Source: Beaufortia kweichowensis (Eukaryota > Chordata > Actinopteri > Cypriniformes > Gastromyzontidae). From it: DNA of 64,000 bases. Where the stretch lies: the NCBI GenBank assembly GCA_019155185.1, contig CM032816.1, positions 14,090,207 to 14,154,206 of the forward strand, written 5' to 3'. The position numbers were made by a program, and so were the translations under genes. The notes below the pieces were generated by a model. That model was not told the DNA's origin. It made no database searches and saw nothing but the letters and a program-made list of their open reading frames with translations. This document shows positions 35,467-46,375 of this stretch, in pieces; position 1 is the stretch's first letter, and every line of letters begins with the position of its first letter.

Positions 35467-38400
35467 ATGGGTGTGGGATCTATTTTTATTTTAGTTTTGC
35501 TTTCTTGTTATTTGTTGGTTTTCCTTTCTTTTTTCCCTGCAATGCAGATTCTTAGAGTAGGATCTTTAAATGTGAATGGGTTGAGGGATGGCGGGAAAAG
35601 AGCTTTACTTAATGAATTTATTAGGCTTAAAGATGCTGAAGTAATATTTTTACAAGAGACTCATAGTGATTTAAAAAATGAATCTGAGTTAAACTTGTGG
35701 TGGGGAGGAAAAAATTGTTTTAGCCATGGCACAAATGTCAGTGCAGGTGTAGCGATTTTATTTTCAACTCACTTTGATGTTGAGATTTTATCAGAAATAG
35801 AAATAGAGAAAGGACGTATTTTATTGGTGAAAGCTAAAGTTAAAAATCAGTTATTTGTTTTCATAAATATTTATGCTCCAAATAAAAGGTCGGATAGAGT
35901 TATCTTGTTTAGAAGATTAGGAGAATTCTTAAAAAGTTATTCTTTGGATGGTGTTTTAATTATTGGAGGAGATTGGAATTGTACTCTTAATTTTCTTTTA
36001 GACAGGAATAATGAGGAACCACATCCTTTATCAGCTTCCTTGTTAAAAAGTATTACAATTCAGAATGATTTGGTAGATGTTTGGAGAGATAGGAATAAAG
36101 AGATGAAACAATATACATGGACAAAGGTTTCACAGGGAATGATAAGTGTTGCAAGACTTGACAGGTTTTATGTCAAGAGTGCTGATAATAATAGAATAAT
36201 GGGGTGTAAAATCTTTCCATGTTGTCTATCAGATCACCATTTCATTACAGTCAATATTGTTTTGTCTCCTTCTAAATGTAAAAGTCCCTATTGGAAATTT
36301 AATGCTACATTGTTGAAAGAAAAAGATTTTTATGATAAATTTGAATTGTTATGGAATGAATGGCGTTTTAAGAAAAATGATTTTGAGAATTTGATACAAT
36401 GGTGGGAAATAGGAAAGATACAAATACAAATTTTTTGTCAGCAGTATACATGTTTTGCAACGAGGAAAATAAAACAAAAAATCTCTGAAATAGAACAAGA
36501 GATTTTGCGTATCACATCTGATTTGACACCTACTGCGGGCATCTTACGTGAAAAGAAACAAGATCTGGAATGTTTGTTGCAAGTGCGGGCTAAAGGTGCC
36601 CTAATAAGATCTCGTTTCATGTCTGTACATGAGATGGATGCCCCCACTGCTTATTTTTTTAATTTAGAAAAAGTGTCAAAACAAAAAAATGAAATGTATT
36701 GTTTGACAACACCTGATGGACAAAAAACTTCTGATGTAAGGCAAATGAGAAAGATTGCAGTGGATTTTTATGCAGACTTGTATAAAAAAGAAGAAATTGA
36801 TACTGAATGTGTTTCGCAGCTTTTACAACAGCTCCCTACTCTTACTAAAATACAGAGTAAGAGTTTGGACAGTTCGGTGTCGTTTGAGGAGTTAACTGAC
36901 GCCGTTAAACAGATGAAGCCGGGCAGAGCACCTGGAATTGATGGACTGTCAGTGGACTTTTATAAAGCTGTATGGAAATACATTGGAAAAGACTTTCATG
37001 GGGTGGTCCAAGAGTGTTTTAAAGAAAAACGCCTTCCCACAAGTTGCCAAAGGGCAGTATTAACACTATTACCAAAAAAGGGTGACTTGAGTGTTCTTAA
37101 TAATTGGAGGCCTGTGTCAATTTTAACATCTGATTATAAGCTAATAGCTAAAGTGTTGGCAAATAGGCTGAAAATGGTACTGGGAGATTTAATACATCAA
37201 GATCAATCCTACTGTATTCCAGAAAGAACATTGTATGATAACATTTTATGATCAGAGATATATTTTAGATTACTCCAAACTATATGAAACGAACATTGGT
37301 TTTCTGTTCCTGGATCAGGAAAAAGCTTTTGACAGAGTTGACCATGAATTTTTGTTTGATGCAATGAGTGCTTTTGGATTCGGAGATGTTTTTATTTCTT
37401 GGATCAAAATCTTATACATGAATGCATCCTGTATTTTAAAAATAGGTGGTGGGTTAAGTAAACCAATAAGATTACTTAAAGGTATTAGACAAGGTTGTCC
37501 ATTGTCTGGTCAGTTATATGCTTTAGCAGTGGAACCACTCCTGTGTGTATTAAGAAAAAATCTGTCTGGTTTAAAGATTGATGGTAAATGCAATGAGTTT
37601 AAGTTAACAGCATATGCAGATGATATTACTGTAATTGTTAAAGATCAAAAAGATATTGATAGTGTTAATTACAGTATCTCTTTATATGAGAGAGCATCAT
37701 CTGCAAAACTGAACTGGAGTAAAACAGAAGCATTTTGGTGTAATGATAAAACAAAAATGCTTTTACCTGTGATTCCTGGAAATGTAAAGTGGGAAAAAGA
37801 TGGTTTTAAGTTTTTAGGAATTTGTTTAGGTTCAGAAGTAGAGCTTAGATCGGGCCCAACAAATCAAGCCCGACCCTACCCGAGCCCGAGCACGTTGTGT
37901 CCGAGCCCGGCCCGGCCCGACACGTTCACTGTAATTATGAGCCCGAGCCCGATTTAAACCCGACCATTTTAATATGTGGGCCCGTTATAACCAGGAGCCA
38001 GATTTTATTTTTTAAGCAGGTGCTGCTGTGCTAGATCATTTAGGCTACAGGGTGAACCTACGAGTTATATATATATAGGCTATTATATAAATACTATTAA
38101 TAAATGATCAAAATTGGCCACTCAATATTAAATATTCAATTATTTTAATTATCATAGCCTAATTAAAGTTTTAATTTTATTAAATTGAACAAGCACAACA
38201 TTCAGCTTTCAATCAAATATTCTTAAATATTTATTATAATTAATAATGTTACTTCAACATATTGTTATTTCAACATAATATGTGTGTGAGCAACAAGCAA
38301 GATGTGCATTTGTAAATTCGGTGACAGCGTGTTACAAGTTTCAAATGGTGTAAGTGTGACCCATGGCCGGTATCCGGCCTCCATGTCATTATTATATTGT

Positions 38401-40376
38401 CTGCTATATTGCTTTTTATGTATTAAATCCAGGTAATTGGTTGATGAAAAATGTATTAAAATTAAGATACAATTTATACTAAACGAAATTCACTTTAAAG
38501 AAAATCTTTCTTCAAAACAATACTTAAACTTAAAACTAAATGTGCTTATTTAATGGCTAAAACACGTAGGCTACTACAGACTCTCTTTTTGTACAAATTT
38601 GAAATTTGAAATTGCTCTTCCAGCTCCATGTTGCACTTAAGCTCACAGCAGGTGTGATGCGTCGCGCGTGCGAGACTCCGAGTGCAAGTGGACGAGGCAG
38701 CTATGCATGACACGCGTGGCGATGCTTTATCAAGGGCCCGACCCGACCCGGCCCGAGGACGGTGGCGGGAAATATCGGCCCGACCCGGCCCGAGTCCGGG
38801 CTCGGGCAGAGAATCTAAGCTCTATTCAGAAGTGTATCAAAGGAAGAACTGGGAAAGTGTTAAAGATAAAATTTGTAATAGATTGTCAAAATGGAACTGG
38901 ATTTTACCTCAATTGTCTTATAGAGGAAGAGTGTTGGTTATAAATAACCTTGCCGCTTCTGTTTTATGGCATAAATTAATTGTGTTGAACCCACCAGAAG
39001 ATTTTGTTAAGGAAATTCAAAAAGTATTTGTTAATTTTTTCTGGAATGGTCAACATTGGCTTAGAGAGTCAGTATTGTATCTGCAGTTAAGTGAAGGAGG
39101 CCAAGGCCTTATGGACATTAAGTCCAAAGTAGCTGCTTTCCGATTGCAGACTGCACAAAGACTCTTGTATCATCAGTCTCAGAATTGGACAGAAATAGCT
39201 TGTGCTTTATTAAATAGAGTGGGGAGGATGAACTTGGATAGACACCTATTTCTAATGAATTTGAAGGAAGTGGATTTTAATGGACTCTCGTGTTTTTATA
39301 CATCAGTATTAAATGCATGGCAAATATTTATTGTTAAAAGAGAACAGTCAGAGATAACCAATGAGTGGGTTCTTGAAGAACCTTTAATTTTTAATCCTCT
39401 TATATCTAGTGAGATTTTAAAATCTAGAGGTGTTTGCATGAGCATGGTGAGAGCAGGAATATGCAAAATCAGTCACCTTAGGTCAATGAATCGATGGATT
39501 TCTGCAGAAAATCTGGCTTTGAAGATTGGTATTTATTCTGTTAGGAATGTTAAAAAATTATTATCTGAAATTCAGGAGTCATTTCCTGTAATACTATTGC
39601 AAACAGAGAAAGTGAAGAATGTATTCCCCAGCATCAGTGTGGATGTAAATGTAGGAGAATGGCAGGAGACGGATGGAAGATTACTTTCTTTTAGAACACC
39701 TGAACTTGGTCCTTTTGACACTGTGTCAAAGAAGTCACTGTATATAGTTTGTGTTAAATTTATACATTTAAGAGCATTGAAAGATATTCCAGAGACTAAA
39801 TTAATTTGGTTAATTTTGTTGAATTAGGTGCCTCTCCAAAAGGATGCTGGAGGTCATTGTATAAAAAACCAATTGAAAAAAGAAGTGGGGATCTGCAATG
39901 GAGGATTTCTCATTGGATTTTAGCAACAAACCGTTATAAAACTCATTTGAATCCTTTACAAGGAGAAGAGTGTTTGTTTTGTGGTCTTCCAGAGACAGTA
40001 TTCCATGTGTTTATTGAATGTCCAAGGTTACTAAGAATGTTTGTTCTCTTAAGAGAATTGAGTAATAATTTTGGTTTCATTTTTACAAACAGTAGTTTTA
40101 TTTTTGGACCAAAATATAGTGTTTTAAATAAAAGTAAAATTGTTTTGATAAACGTGTTATTTGGAATGGCAAAAATGGCAATATGGCTGACAAGAAAAAG
40201 GAAAGTACTGTCTAACAGTGATACTGATCCTGTTCAGAGCTCTAGTAAAAAGTAGACTGGTAATGGAGTATAAGTATTATGAAATGGTGAATGATACTGA
40301 AGCTTTCTTCTCTTTATGGGGTGTTGGAAATGTTTTATGTGTACCTAATGAAGGAGGGTGTGAAATATTGTTGTAA
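35467..40376 (+). pseudogene. E7 ORF2, APE / reverse transcriptase, interrupted by a hAT insert
   Basis: The frame opens at ATG 35467 with a hydrophobic leader (IFILVLLSCYLLVFLSFF) before the APE Met. 594 codons are open to 37251: VGSLNVNGLRD, LQETHSDL, GGDWNCTL, VARLDRFYV, SDHHFI, linker, and RT start with TSCQRAVLTLLPKKGDL (about 37040). After a shift near 37245 come LDQEKAFDRVDH, IRQGCPLSGQLYALAVEP and YADDITVIV (about 37614). The insert at 37839-38824 splits the YLGVFLG region. Coding then resumes with QRKNWESVKDKICNRLSKW. The knuckle CLFCGLPETVFHVFIEC lies near 39970. It ends at TAA 40374-40376. Confidence 0.86.
37839..38824. mobile_element. 986-bp non-autonomous hAT-type transposon in E7
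   Basis: The ends are a perfect 12-bp inverted repeat: TAGAGCTTAGAT on the left (37839-37850) and ATCTAAGCTCTA on the right (38813-38824). The exact 8-bp duplication TTCAGAAG flanks it (37831-37838 and 38825-38832), the hallmark of hAT transposases. Inside each end are GC-rich clusters of CCCGACCCG/CCCGAGCCC repeats around an AT-rich core. No transposase frame is visible, so it would have moved with enzyme supplied in trans. Without it, E7 ORF2 reads on across the site. Confidence 0.9.
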
Positions 40377-40529
40377 AACATATTGTGGTGGGGTTTTGTT
40401 TGTTTGTTTGTTTGTTTTTCTTTTTATTATTATTTTTTAATTAATTAATTTATTTGTAAGTAAGGTGTTGTTTTAAGGGAGAATGGTTCTTGTGTTAATG
40501 GATTGTAATAAAAGAGATGTTAAAAAGTC

Positions 40530-40532
<3 letters not shown>

Positions 40533-40581
<49 letters not shown>
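40533..40581 (+). repeat. (TC)n microsatellite tract 7, between E7 and E8
   Basis: About 49 bp of pure TC dinucleotides, the shortest tract in the array. Confidence 0.95.
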
Positions 40582-40583
<2 letters not shown>

Positions 40584-40585
<2 letters not shown>

Positions 40586-40593
40586 GCATGCGC
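40584..40593. promoter_or_regulatory. NRF1-type palindrome GCGCATGCGC at the E8 5' end
   Basis: GCGCATGCGC is the core of the vertebrate NRF1 binding site and is a perfect palindrome. It starts three bases after the TC tract. Related sequences sit at the same place in E2 (5546-5555), E4 (16885-16894), E6 (28418-28427) and E10 (56263-56272). A role as the LINE's internal promoter element is inferred. Confidence 0.5.
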
Positions 40594-40746
40594 GGGGTGT
40601 GAGTAGTTTGTGAGCGACGGAGCGTGCTGTTTGAGTGTGTTGGTAGAGTGAATGAGTAAGTCTTTTTCTTATTTCTTTTGTTTAAATAGTTGAGTATAGG
40701 TGATATTTAATTGTTGCCTGTAAAGGCATCACCAAAGGTGCTAAAA

Positions 40747-41979
40747 ATGGGCTCAAATTCATATGGCTTTGGCTCTTTAACAGCTCAGCACGGGTGCAAG
40801 TGCATGCCTGCTGAGAATATGACGGTGGAAGACTGTTTAACTGCGATTAGCGGTAAAATTGGTGCTCGCAATATTGTATCCGCTTCCAGGATGAATAAAG
40901 CATTTGTTGTCTTTCTGAAAGAAGTGTCTCTTGCTCGGGACTTGGTTGAATCTGGTTTATCCGTAAGATATACTTTTTTAGCATTTCTGCCGTTGTCAAA
41001 TCCTTCTAAAAAGGTTATCCTCTCTAATGTTCCTCCATTCATTTCTAATGAGTCTCTTGAACGTCTGCTAGTCCGTTATGGTAAACTAGTAGCCGATTAA
41101 AATGATTCCTCTGGGAATAAAACCCGGAGCTTAAACATGTGATGTCTTTTAGGCGTCAGACATTTATGATCTTAAAGCAGCTGAGTCTCAGTCACTAAAC
41201 ACATCAGCGAAAACTACTTTGTCAGGTAAAGATTACACTATATATATTAGCACTGAGTCACTGAAATGTTTTAATTGTGGGCAGTTTGGTCACATAAGAC
41301 AGTCATGTCTCATGGCCAGTGAAGCTGAGATTGATAACATGACAAAACTGATTACTACTGTGAATGAAGCACCAGCTGTTCCAGTAGATGATGAAAGAGG
41401 CAGAGAAGTGACTGATCAAAAAACTCCTTTAGTTAAAGGAGACGAGATTACAGGTGAGCCTGTTGTACTTCAGCATAATAACGTATCGCTTAATGTATCT
41501 GAGAATACACCTGTAAATGACAGTGTTGTTCAGAAAGAAACGGAGACCAGTGTTGCGGATCCCGGTGATGCCAGAGAACCTGAGCGTCCTGTAGAGATCG
41601 TGGAACCTGTTGATGAGTTAATGCATCTCTCACAATCTCAATCAGCAGTCTCAATAGATGGAAGTGAAACTCAATCTATGGATTCAGATAGTGACATTTC
41701 TGATATAGAAGAATCTCAGGGAGGATCTACAGAGAGTTGTCATGACTCTAAACTAAAGCGTCCTTATACTGTCAGAGAAATAAATAAATTTCTTGACAGT
41801 ACATTCAATCAAAAAAAAAGCCAAAACTTGAGAAGTTTTTCCCTGATTTGCAGCTTTTTATTGATTCATGTACATTGGCTATGAGGAAAGCAACACTGGA
41901 AGAACTTGATCAGCCAAAACGTTATAGGCTCAAAAAACACATGAGCATTGTTAAAAAGAAAATTAAAAACGTGGTCTAA
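40747..41979 (+). pseudogene. E8 ORF1, frameshifted, all domains recognisable
   Basis: ATG 40747 encodes LTAQHGCKCMPAENMTVEDC, SASRMNKAFVVFLKE and KKVILSNVPPFISNE, and stops at 41100 within the second RRM-like unit. The LKHVMSFRRQTFMIL part is in other frames. From 41219 the frame has YTIYISTESLKCFN, the knuckle CFNCGQFGHIRQSC (about 41267-41310), a long polar linker without tandem repeats, an acidic stretch and YTVREINKFLDST. A slip in the A-run near 41815 then moves the KLEKFFPDLQLFIDS and RYRLKKHMSIVKKK part into the frame ending at TAA 41977-41979. The last A of that stop is the first base of the ORF2 ATG. Confidence 0.82.
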
Positions 41980-42371
41980 TGAGTGTGAGGATTATTGAGT
42001 ATGCTCTCATCATATTCATTATGACATGTATAAATGTAGGATCTTTCAACATTAATGGTTGTAGAGAAACTGCAAAGAGATATGCGTTGTTTTTTACAGT
42101 TGAAGAAAGCGGATGTAGTTTTCCTTCAAGAGACTCATTCTGATTTACAAAATCAGACACAGTGGCTTTGTGATTGGAAAGGGAATATTTTATTGAGTCA
42201 TGGTACCAATCTTAGTGCTGGGGTTGCTATACTTTTTTCCCCTTATATATGTGATCAACCAGTTATGTTTGAGATTATACCGGGCCGACTTATAAGAGTA
42301 GATATTACATATGACAATAACAGGTTCTCCTTTTTTAATATATATGCCCCAAATGTTGGTAAAGAGCGTAG

Positions 42372-42625
42372 TGTGGAAATTGCAATAAATCGCAAGTAAC
42401 AACTTCTCACTTTGAGCACACGAATGCGTGTGTCATTTATTTAGCAGAGAGAACACAACCAACCGTGGCGCTGAACTGCGTCCCACGTCATCACCACATT
42501 TAAAGGGGCCGTGATCCCTGTAGTTATGAATAACACACTAAGAACAAAGTGCTGTGTTTATAATCTACAGTGTGTGGAACCACACTAAACAACAAAGGTG
42601 AATTATGTATGTCACAATCACTACA
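42372..42625 (-). repeat. 3' LTR of the gypsy element
   Basis: 254 bp, starting TGTGGAAATTGC and ending CAATCACTACA on the + strand. It differs from the other LTR at two sites: GTAAC versus GTGAC near the left end, and GTATG versus GTACG near the right end. Confidence 0.95.
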
Positions 42626-42640
42626 CACGTCCCCCCAGAA
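42626..42640 (-). promoter_or_regulatory. Polypurine tract of the gypsy element
   Basis: On the minus strand the bases just before the 3' LTR read TTCTGGGGGGACGTG, a purine-rich run in the position used to prime plus-strand DNA. Confidence 0.75.
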
Positions 42641-42685
42641 TTCACCATATCAGAAAAGAGAAAAAATAAATAAAGAAAAAAACAG

Positions 42686-45676
42686 TCAACGGGGAGGTGG
42701 GCGTATCAGGCGGCCACAACGGCTGCGCTTTACCGGAGGTCGAGGAGACCCCACTGCAGGCGGAGTCCCGTCATTAGACGTGTGTGGGGCATGGAGTGTG
42801 GATGGGTTGGGAGTGAGGGGGGCAAGGGGTGGGTGCAGAGCAGGAGGTCGTCCGCGTCGTGGGGGCTGAGCCAGGTCAATGGGCCTAGCCACGTCTAAGT
42901 GAGCCGGTTTAAGGCGGTCAATGGAGAGTCGCTCCGGTTTGCCGCCCCTGTCCACCACAAAATGTTTGTCCCCTGTCTCCAGAACCCGAAATGGGCCTTC
43001 ATATGGCGGTTGAAGCGGCCCCCTGTGGGCGTCGTGGCGAATGAAGACATAGTCAGCCGCCTGAAGACCAGCGGGGATGTGTGACTGAGGGAGGCCATGA
43101 CGGGAAGTAGGGACAGGTGCGAAAAGCCTTGCCTTGTCCAGTAGAGCAGAACGCTGGAGAGTAGCAGACCAGGGAACCGTAATGTTAGGGACAAAATCCC
43201 CTGGAACCCGCAGCGGCTGTCCATAAACCAACGCGACGGCCTTCCATAGCTCAGACGTAAACTGCTCGCCCCGGTCAGAGGATATGTCCGAAGGGGTGCC
43301 GAAACGGGCAACCCAGGTGCCAATAAATGCCCGTGTCATTTCGACAGATGCCACTGACGTTAGCGGCACAACCTCAGGCCAGCGGGTGGTCCTGTCAACC
43401 ATGGTTAACAGATATGTGAAACCGTGAGAGGAAGGCAGAGGACCGACCAGGTCCACGTTTATATGGTCAAAACGCCTCTCAGGAACAGAGAAAAACTCTA
43501 ATGGGGCTTTAGTGTGGCGGTGGACTTTGGCCCGTTGGCACTCAACACAGGTGTTAGCCCAGTCCCTAACGTCCTTCTTGAGGCCGTGCCACACAAACCT
43601 TGCTGCAACCAGTCTCTGTGACGCTTTCGAACCTGGGTGGGAGAGACCATGTATGGCATCAAAAACTTGTCGTCTCCATCCCAAGGGAACAACCGGCCGA
43701 GGACTACCTGTGGAGACGTCACACAGGAGCGTGGTGCCGGCGTCGCCAAAAACCACGTTCTCGATCTGCAGCCCTGTAGTCGAGGTCTGCAGGAGTTGAA
43801 CATCTGGGTCTGTGGTCTGAGTCGCCGCCATGCGGTTGTAATCCAAACCCAGATGGACTGCCCCAGCCACAGCCCGTGATAGGCAGTCCGCCACGCGGTT
43901 GTTCTTACCGGCAACGTGCTGCAGGTCTGTGGTGAACTCTGAAATGAAGGACAGCTGCCGCTGTTGGCGGGCGGACCACGGCTCGGCCACTTTGGCCATG
44001 GCAAAAGTCAGCGGCTTGTGGTCCACAAAAGCAGTGAAGTGTCGGCCTTCCGGCAGGGAACGAAAGTGTCTGATGGCGAGGTAGAGACCCAGCAGCTCCC
44101 GGTCGAAAGTGCTGTACTTCCGCTCACAGGGGCGCAGCTGACGGCTAAAGAAAGCCAGCGGCTGCCAGGCTCCGCCTACCCACTGCTCGTAGACAGCACC
44201 GACAGCGTAGTCCGAGGCGTCCGAGGTGATGCCGATGGGGGCTGTAGGAGAAGGATGCGCCAGCATGGTGGCGTTCGCTAGGGCTGCCTTAGTGGCAGCA
44301 AAAGCCTCCACTCTACTCTCAGTCCAGTCCACAGCGTGCTTGGGTTTACCTTTCAAAGCCTCGTGCAAGGGCAGCATGAGCTGAGCGGCTCGAGGGATGA
44401 AACGGTGGTAAAAATTCACCATGCCGAGGAATTCCTGCAGGGATTTGACAGTGAGCGGGCGTGGGAACTGTGTGACTGCCTCCACCTTTGATGGGAGAGG
44501 GACTGCCCCATCCTTAGTGACTCTGTGTCCTAAGAAGTCAATAGTGGAGAGACCGAACTGGCACTTGGTGGGGTTAACAATTAATCCATGTTGGCTAAGC
44601 CGCTCAAAAAGTGTTCGAAGGTGCACCAGGTGCTGAGACTTGGACCTGCTTGCCACAAGGATGTCATCCAAGTACACAAAAAGGAAAGGCAGCTCCCGCA
44701 AAACAGAGTCCATAAGGCGCTGAAAAGATTGCGCAGCGTTTTTCAAGCCGAACAGCATACGCAGAAACTCAAATAGACCAAACGGCATAATCACTGCCGT
44801 TTTGGGAATGTCCAGTGGGTGTACCGGCACCTGATGATATCCCCGGACGAGGTCCACCTTGGAAAAAATCACCTTGCCAGCCAGGTGTGCTGAAAAGTCC
44901 TGTATGTTTGGGACAGGGTATCTGTCAGGTGCCGTTGCCTCATTAAGCCGCCGGTAGTCACCACACGGGCGCCAGCCGCCGCCAGGTTTGGGGACGATGT
45001 GGAGGGGTGATGCCCACGGGCTGTCGGATCGGCGTACTATGCCCAGGCGTTCCATGTTGGCAAACTCAGCCTTTGCCACGGCAAGCTTGGTTGGGTCGAG
45101 GCGCCGAGCTCGGGCGAAAACAGGAGGACCAGTAGTGGCAAGATGGTGCTCCACACCATGCTTCACGGCCGATGCCGAGAAAGTGGGCTGAGTGAGGGCT
45201 GGGAACATGGCAAGAAGACGGTGGAAATCATCGGACGTTGGAAGCATGCTAGACAGTCGTATGGGGTCGGCCTCGCTGCGCGTGCACATATAAGAACAAA
45301 ACGTGATGCCGTCAATCAGACGGCGGTTCTGTACATCCACCAACAGTCCATGTGCACATAAAAAATCAGCGCCGAGGAGGGGGACGGCGACCTTTGCTGT
45401 AACAAAGTCCCAGCCGAACTGCTGTCCTCCGAAACACAATTTGACATACCTCGTTCCATATGTGCGGATGGGGCTACCATTGGCAGCTTCCATAGGGGGG
45501 CCGTGGCTGGCGGTCGCCATGTCCAAACAGGATGCAGGCAGGACGCTCCTTTGTGCCCCCGTATCACACAGAAAACGGCGTCCGGAGATGCTGTCACGGA
45601 TGAAAAGCAGCCTGCCTACTGCTGAGCGCCGGCCCTGCCATTTCCCGAACCGCCGAAACTGCATGGTGAACGGCAT
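42686..45676 (-). CDS. pol: Gypsy Pol: protease, reverse transcriptase, RNase H, integrase (integrase core deleted)
   Basis: 996 codons are open. Aspartic protease: FLCDTGAQ (about residue 36). Reverse transcriptase: the PWASPLHIVPK region, FGLKNAAQSFQ and YLDDILVAS (about residue 334). RNase H region: TSDASDYAVGA, FDREL and VDHKPL. Integrase: an HHCC finger (HGLSHPGSK ... CVECQRAK, about residues 665-700), a first catalytic Asp in NVDLVGPLP and a second in SSDRGEQF (about residue 800). The frame then jumps from WKAVA to LVYGQPL. The stretch that normally carries the catalytic Glu, roughly 70-80 residues in this family, is missing without loss of frame. The C-terminus has the GPF/Y-type PPYEGPFRVLE. 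The frame is -1 relative to gag and overlaps it by 61 bp, suggesting frameshift expression. It should not integrate on its own. Confidence 0.93.
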   Translation of the reverse strand: MPFTMQFRRFGKWQGRRSAVGRLLFIRDSISGRRFLCDTGAQRSVLPASCLDMATASHGPPMEAANGSPIRTYGTRYVKLCFGGQQFGWDFVTAKVAVPLLGADFLCAHGLLVDVQNRRLIDGITFCSYMCTRSEADPIRLSSMLPTSDDFHRLLAMFPALTQPTFSASAVKHGVEHHLATTGPPVFARARRLDPTKLAVAKAEFANMERLGIVRRSDSPWASPLHIVPKPGGGWRPCGDYRRLNEATAPDRYPVPNIQDFSAHLAGKVIFSKVDLVRGYHQVPVHPLDIPKTAVIMPFGLFEFLRMLFGLKNAAQSFQRLMDSVLRELPFLFVYLDDILVASRSKSQHLVHLRTLFERLSQHGLIVNPTKCQFGLSTIDFLGHRVTKDGAVPLPSKVEAVTQFPRPLTVKSLQEFLGMVNFYHRFIPRAAQLMLPLHEALKGKPKHAVDWTESRVEAFAATKAALANATMLAHPSPTAPIGITSDASDYAVGAVYEQWVGGAWQPLAFFSRQLRPCERKYSTFDRELLGLYLAIRHFRSLPEGRHFTAFVDHKPLTFAMAKVAEPWSARQQRQLSFISEFTTDLQHVAGKNNRVADCLSRAVAGAVHLGLDYNRMAATQTTDPDVQLLQTSTTGLQIENVVFGDAGTTLLCDVSTGSPRPVVPLGWRRQVFDAIHGLSHPGSKASQRLVAARFVWHGLKKDVRDWANTCVECQRAKVHRHTKAPLEFFSVPERRFDHINVDLVGPLPSSHGFTYLLTMVDRTTRWPEVVPLTSVASVEMTRAFIGTWVARFGTPSDISSDRGEQFTSELWKAVALVYGQPLRVPGDFVPNITVPWSATLQRSALLDKARLFAPVPTSRHGLPQSHIPAGLQAADYVFIRHDAHRGPLQPPYEGPFRVLETGDKHFVVDRGGKPERLSIDRLKPAHLDVARPIDLAQPPRRGRPPALHPPLAPLTPNPSTLHAPHTSNDGTPPAVGSPRPPVKRSRCGRLIRPPPR

Positions 45677-46323
45677 TTGGTAGCTTTATTTCCAAACTTT
45701 GTATGGTAGAAACACAAGCCTGAAGGTTGTTGGGGGCCAGAAGGCTGCTGCCGACGAGAAGTGGTTGCCGCGACGAGTGTGGAGTCGTCCCGCGTCGCCA
45801 TAGCGATGTGCGCGGGAAAAAGCGCGGCCGCACAATGTTCCTGACTTGCCAGGAAAAATTTATCAGCCTCTTCAGCCAGTCTCCGACAGTCAGTGATTGT
45901 GGTGTTGGCCAATGCAGCTCTCACTTGAGAAGGCAGCTGACGCAGGAAAAGCTGGATGAAAAGAAAATCTGGTCTGTGCTCGCCCAGAAGATCCAGCATA
46001 CGGTCCATGAGCTCGGAGGGTTTGCTGTCACCCAGTCCGTGAAGTGAAAAAAGCCTGCCGGCTCTCTCAGCGTCCGACAGTTCAAACGTTTTTAACAGGT
46101 GGGCTTTGAGCGCTGTATACTTCTCAGTTGCTGGAGGATTTGTTAGAAGGCTCACCACTCTGGATGCCGTTGAATTTCCGAGCGCCGACACAACATAGTA
46201 GAATTTTGTTGTATCCGCGGTGATCTCACGCAACGCGAACTGCTTTTCAGTCTGGGCGAACCATGCCGATGCCGACGATTCCCAGAATTCGGGGAGTTTG
46301 AGGGTGACAGCGTTCGCGGTCAT
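45616..46323 (-). CDS. gag: Gypsy Gag polyprotein
   Basis: 235 codons from ATG 46323, about 50 bp downstream of the primer-binding site. It has the capsid-like pattern of fish Ty3/gypsy Gag (LPEFWESSASAWFAQTEKQF near the start, then alpha-helical blocks with RAGRLFSLHGLGD). It ends in a Cys/His motif, CFYHTKFGNKATKCRSPC, in place of a standard CCHC knuckle. No stop interrupts it. It assembles the particle that carries the element RNA. The pol frame overlaps its 3' end. Confidence 0.88.
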   Translation of the reverse strand: MTANAVTLKLPEFWESSASAWFAQTEKQFALREITADTTKFYYVVSALGNSTASRVVSLLTNPPATEKYTALKAHLLKTFELSDAERAGRLFSLHGLGDSKPSELMDRMLDLLGEHRPDFLFIQLFLRQLPSQVRAALANTTITDCRRLAEEADKFFLASQEHCAAALFPAHIAMATRDDSTLVAATTSRRQQPSGPQQPSGLCFYHTKFGNKATKCRSPCSFGGSGNGRAGAQQ

Positions 46324-46357
46324 GGTCGTGCCGTGTCTCTGGATACGTCCAGCAGAC

Positions 46358-46375
46358 TAATGTCGGGGTCACCAG
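46358..46375 (-). promoter_or_regulatory. Primer-binding site of the gypsy element
   Basis: Reading inward from the 5' LTR on the minus strand gives CTGGTGACCCCGAC. TGGTGACCCCGAC would pair with a tRNA 3' end finishing GTCGGGGTCACCA. I do not assign the tRNA. Confidence 0.75.

Larger units (their letters stand above)
33983..40532 (+). mobile_element. LINE copy E7 (lineage A), carries a non-autonomous hAT
   Basis: Full length between TC tracts 6 and 7. The 5' UTR is 33983-34163. The 3' UTR is 40377-40532, with AATAAAA about 20 bp before the tract. A 986-bp hAT-like insert lies in ORF2. The closest copy is E2. Confidence 0.85.

Noticed and set aside
43498..46047. Plus-strand and alternate minus-strand frames across the gypsy element
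   Set aside because: They are shadows of the well-supported gag and pol frames.
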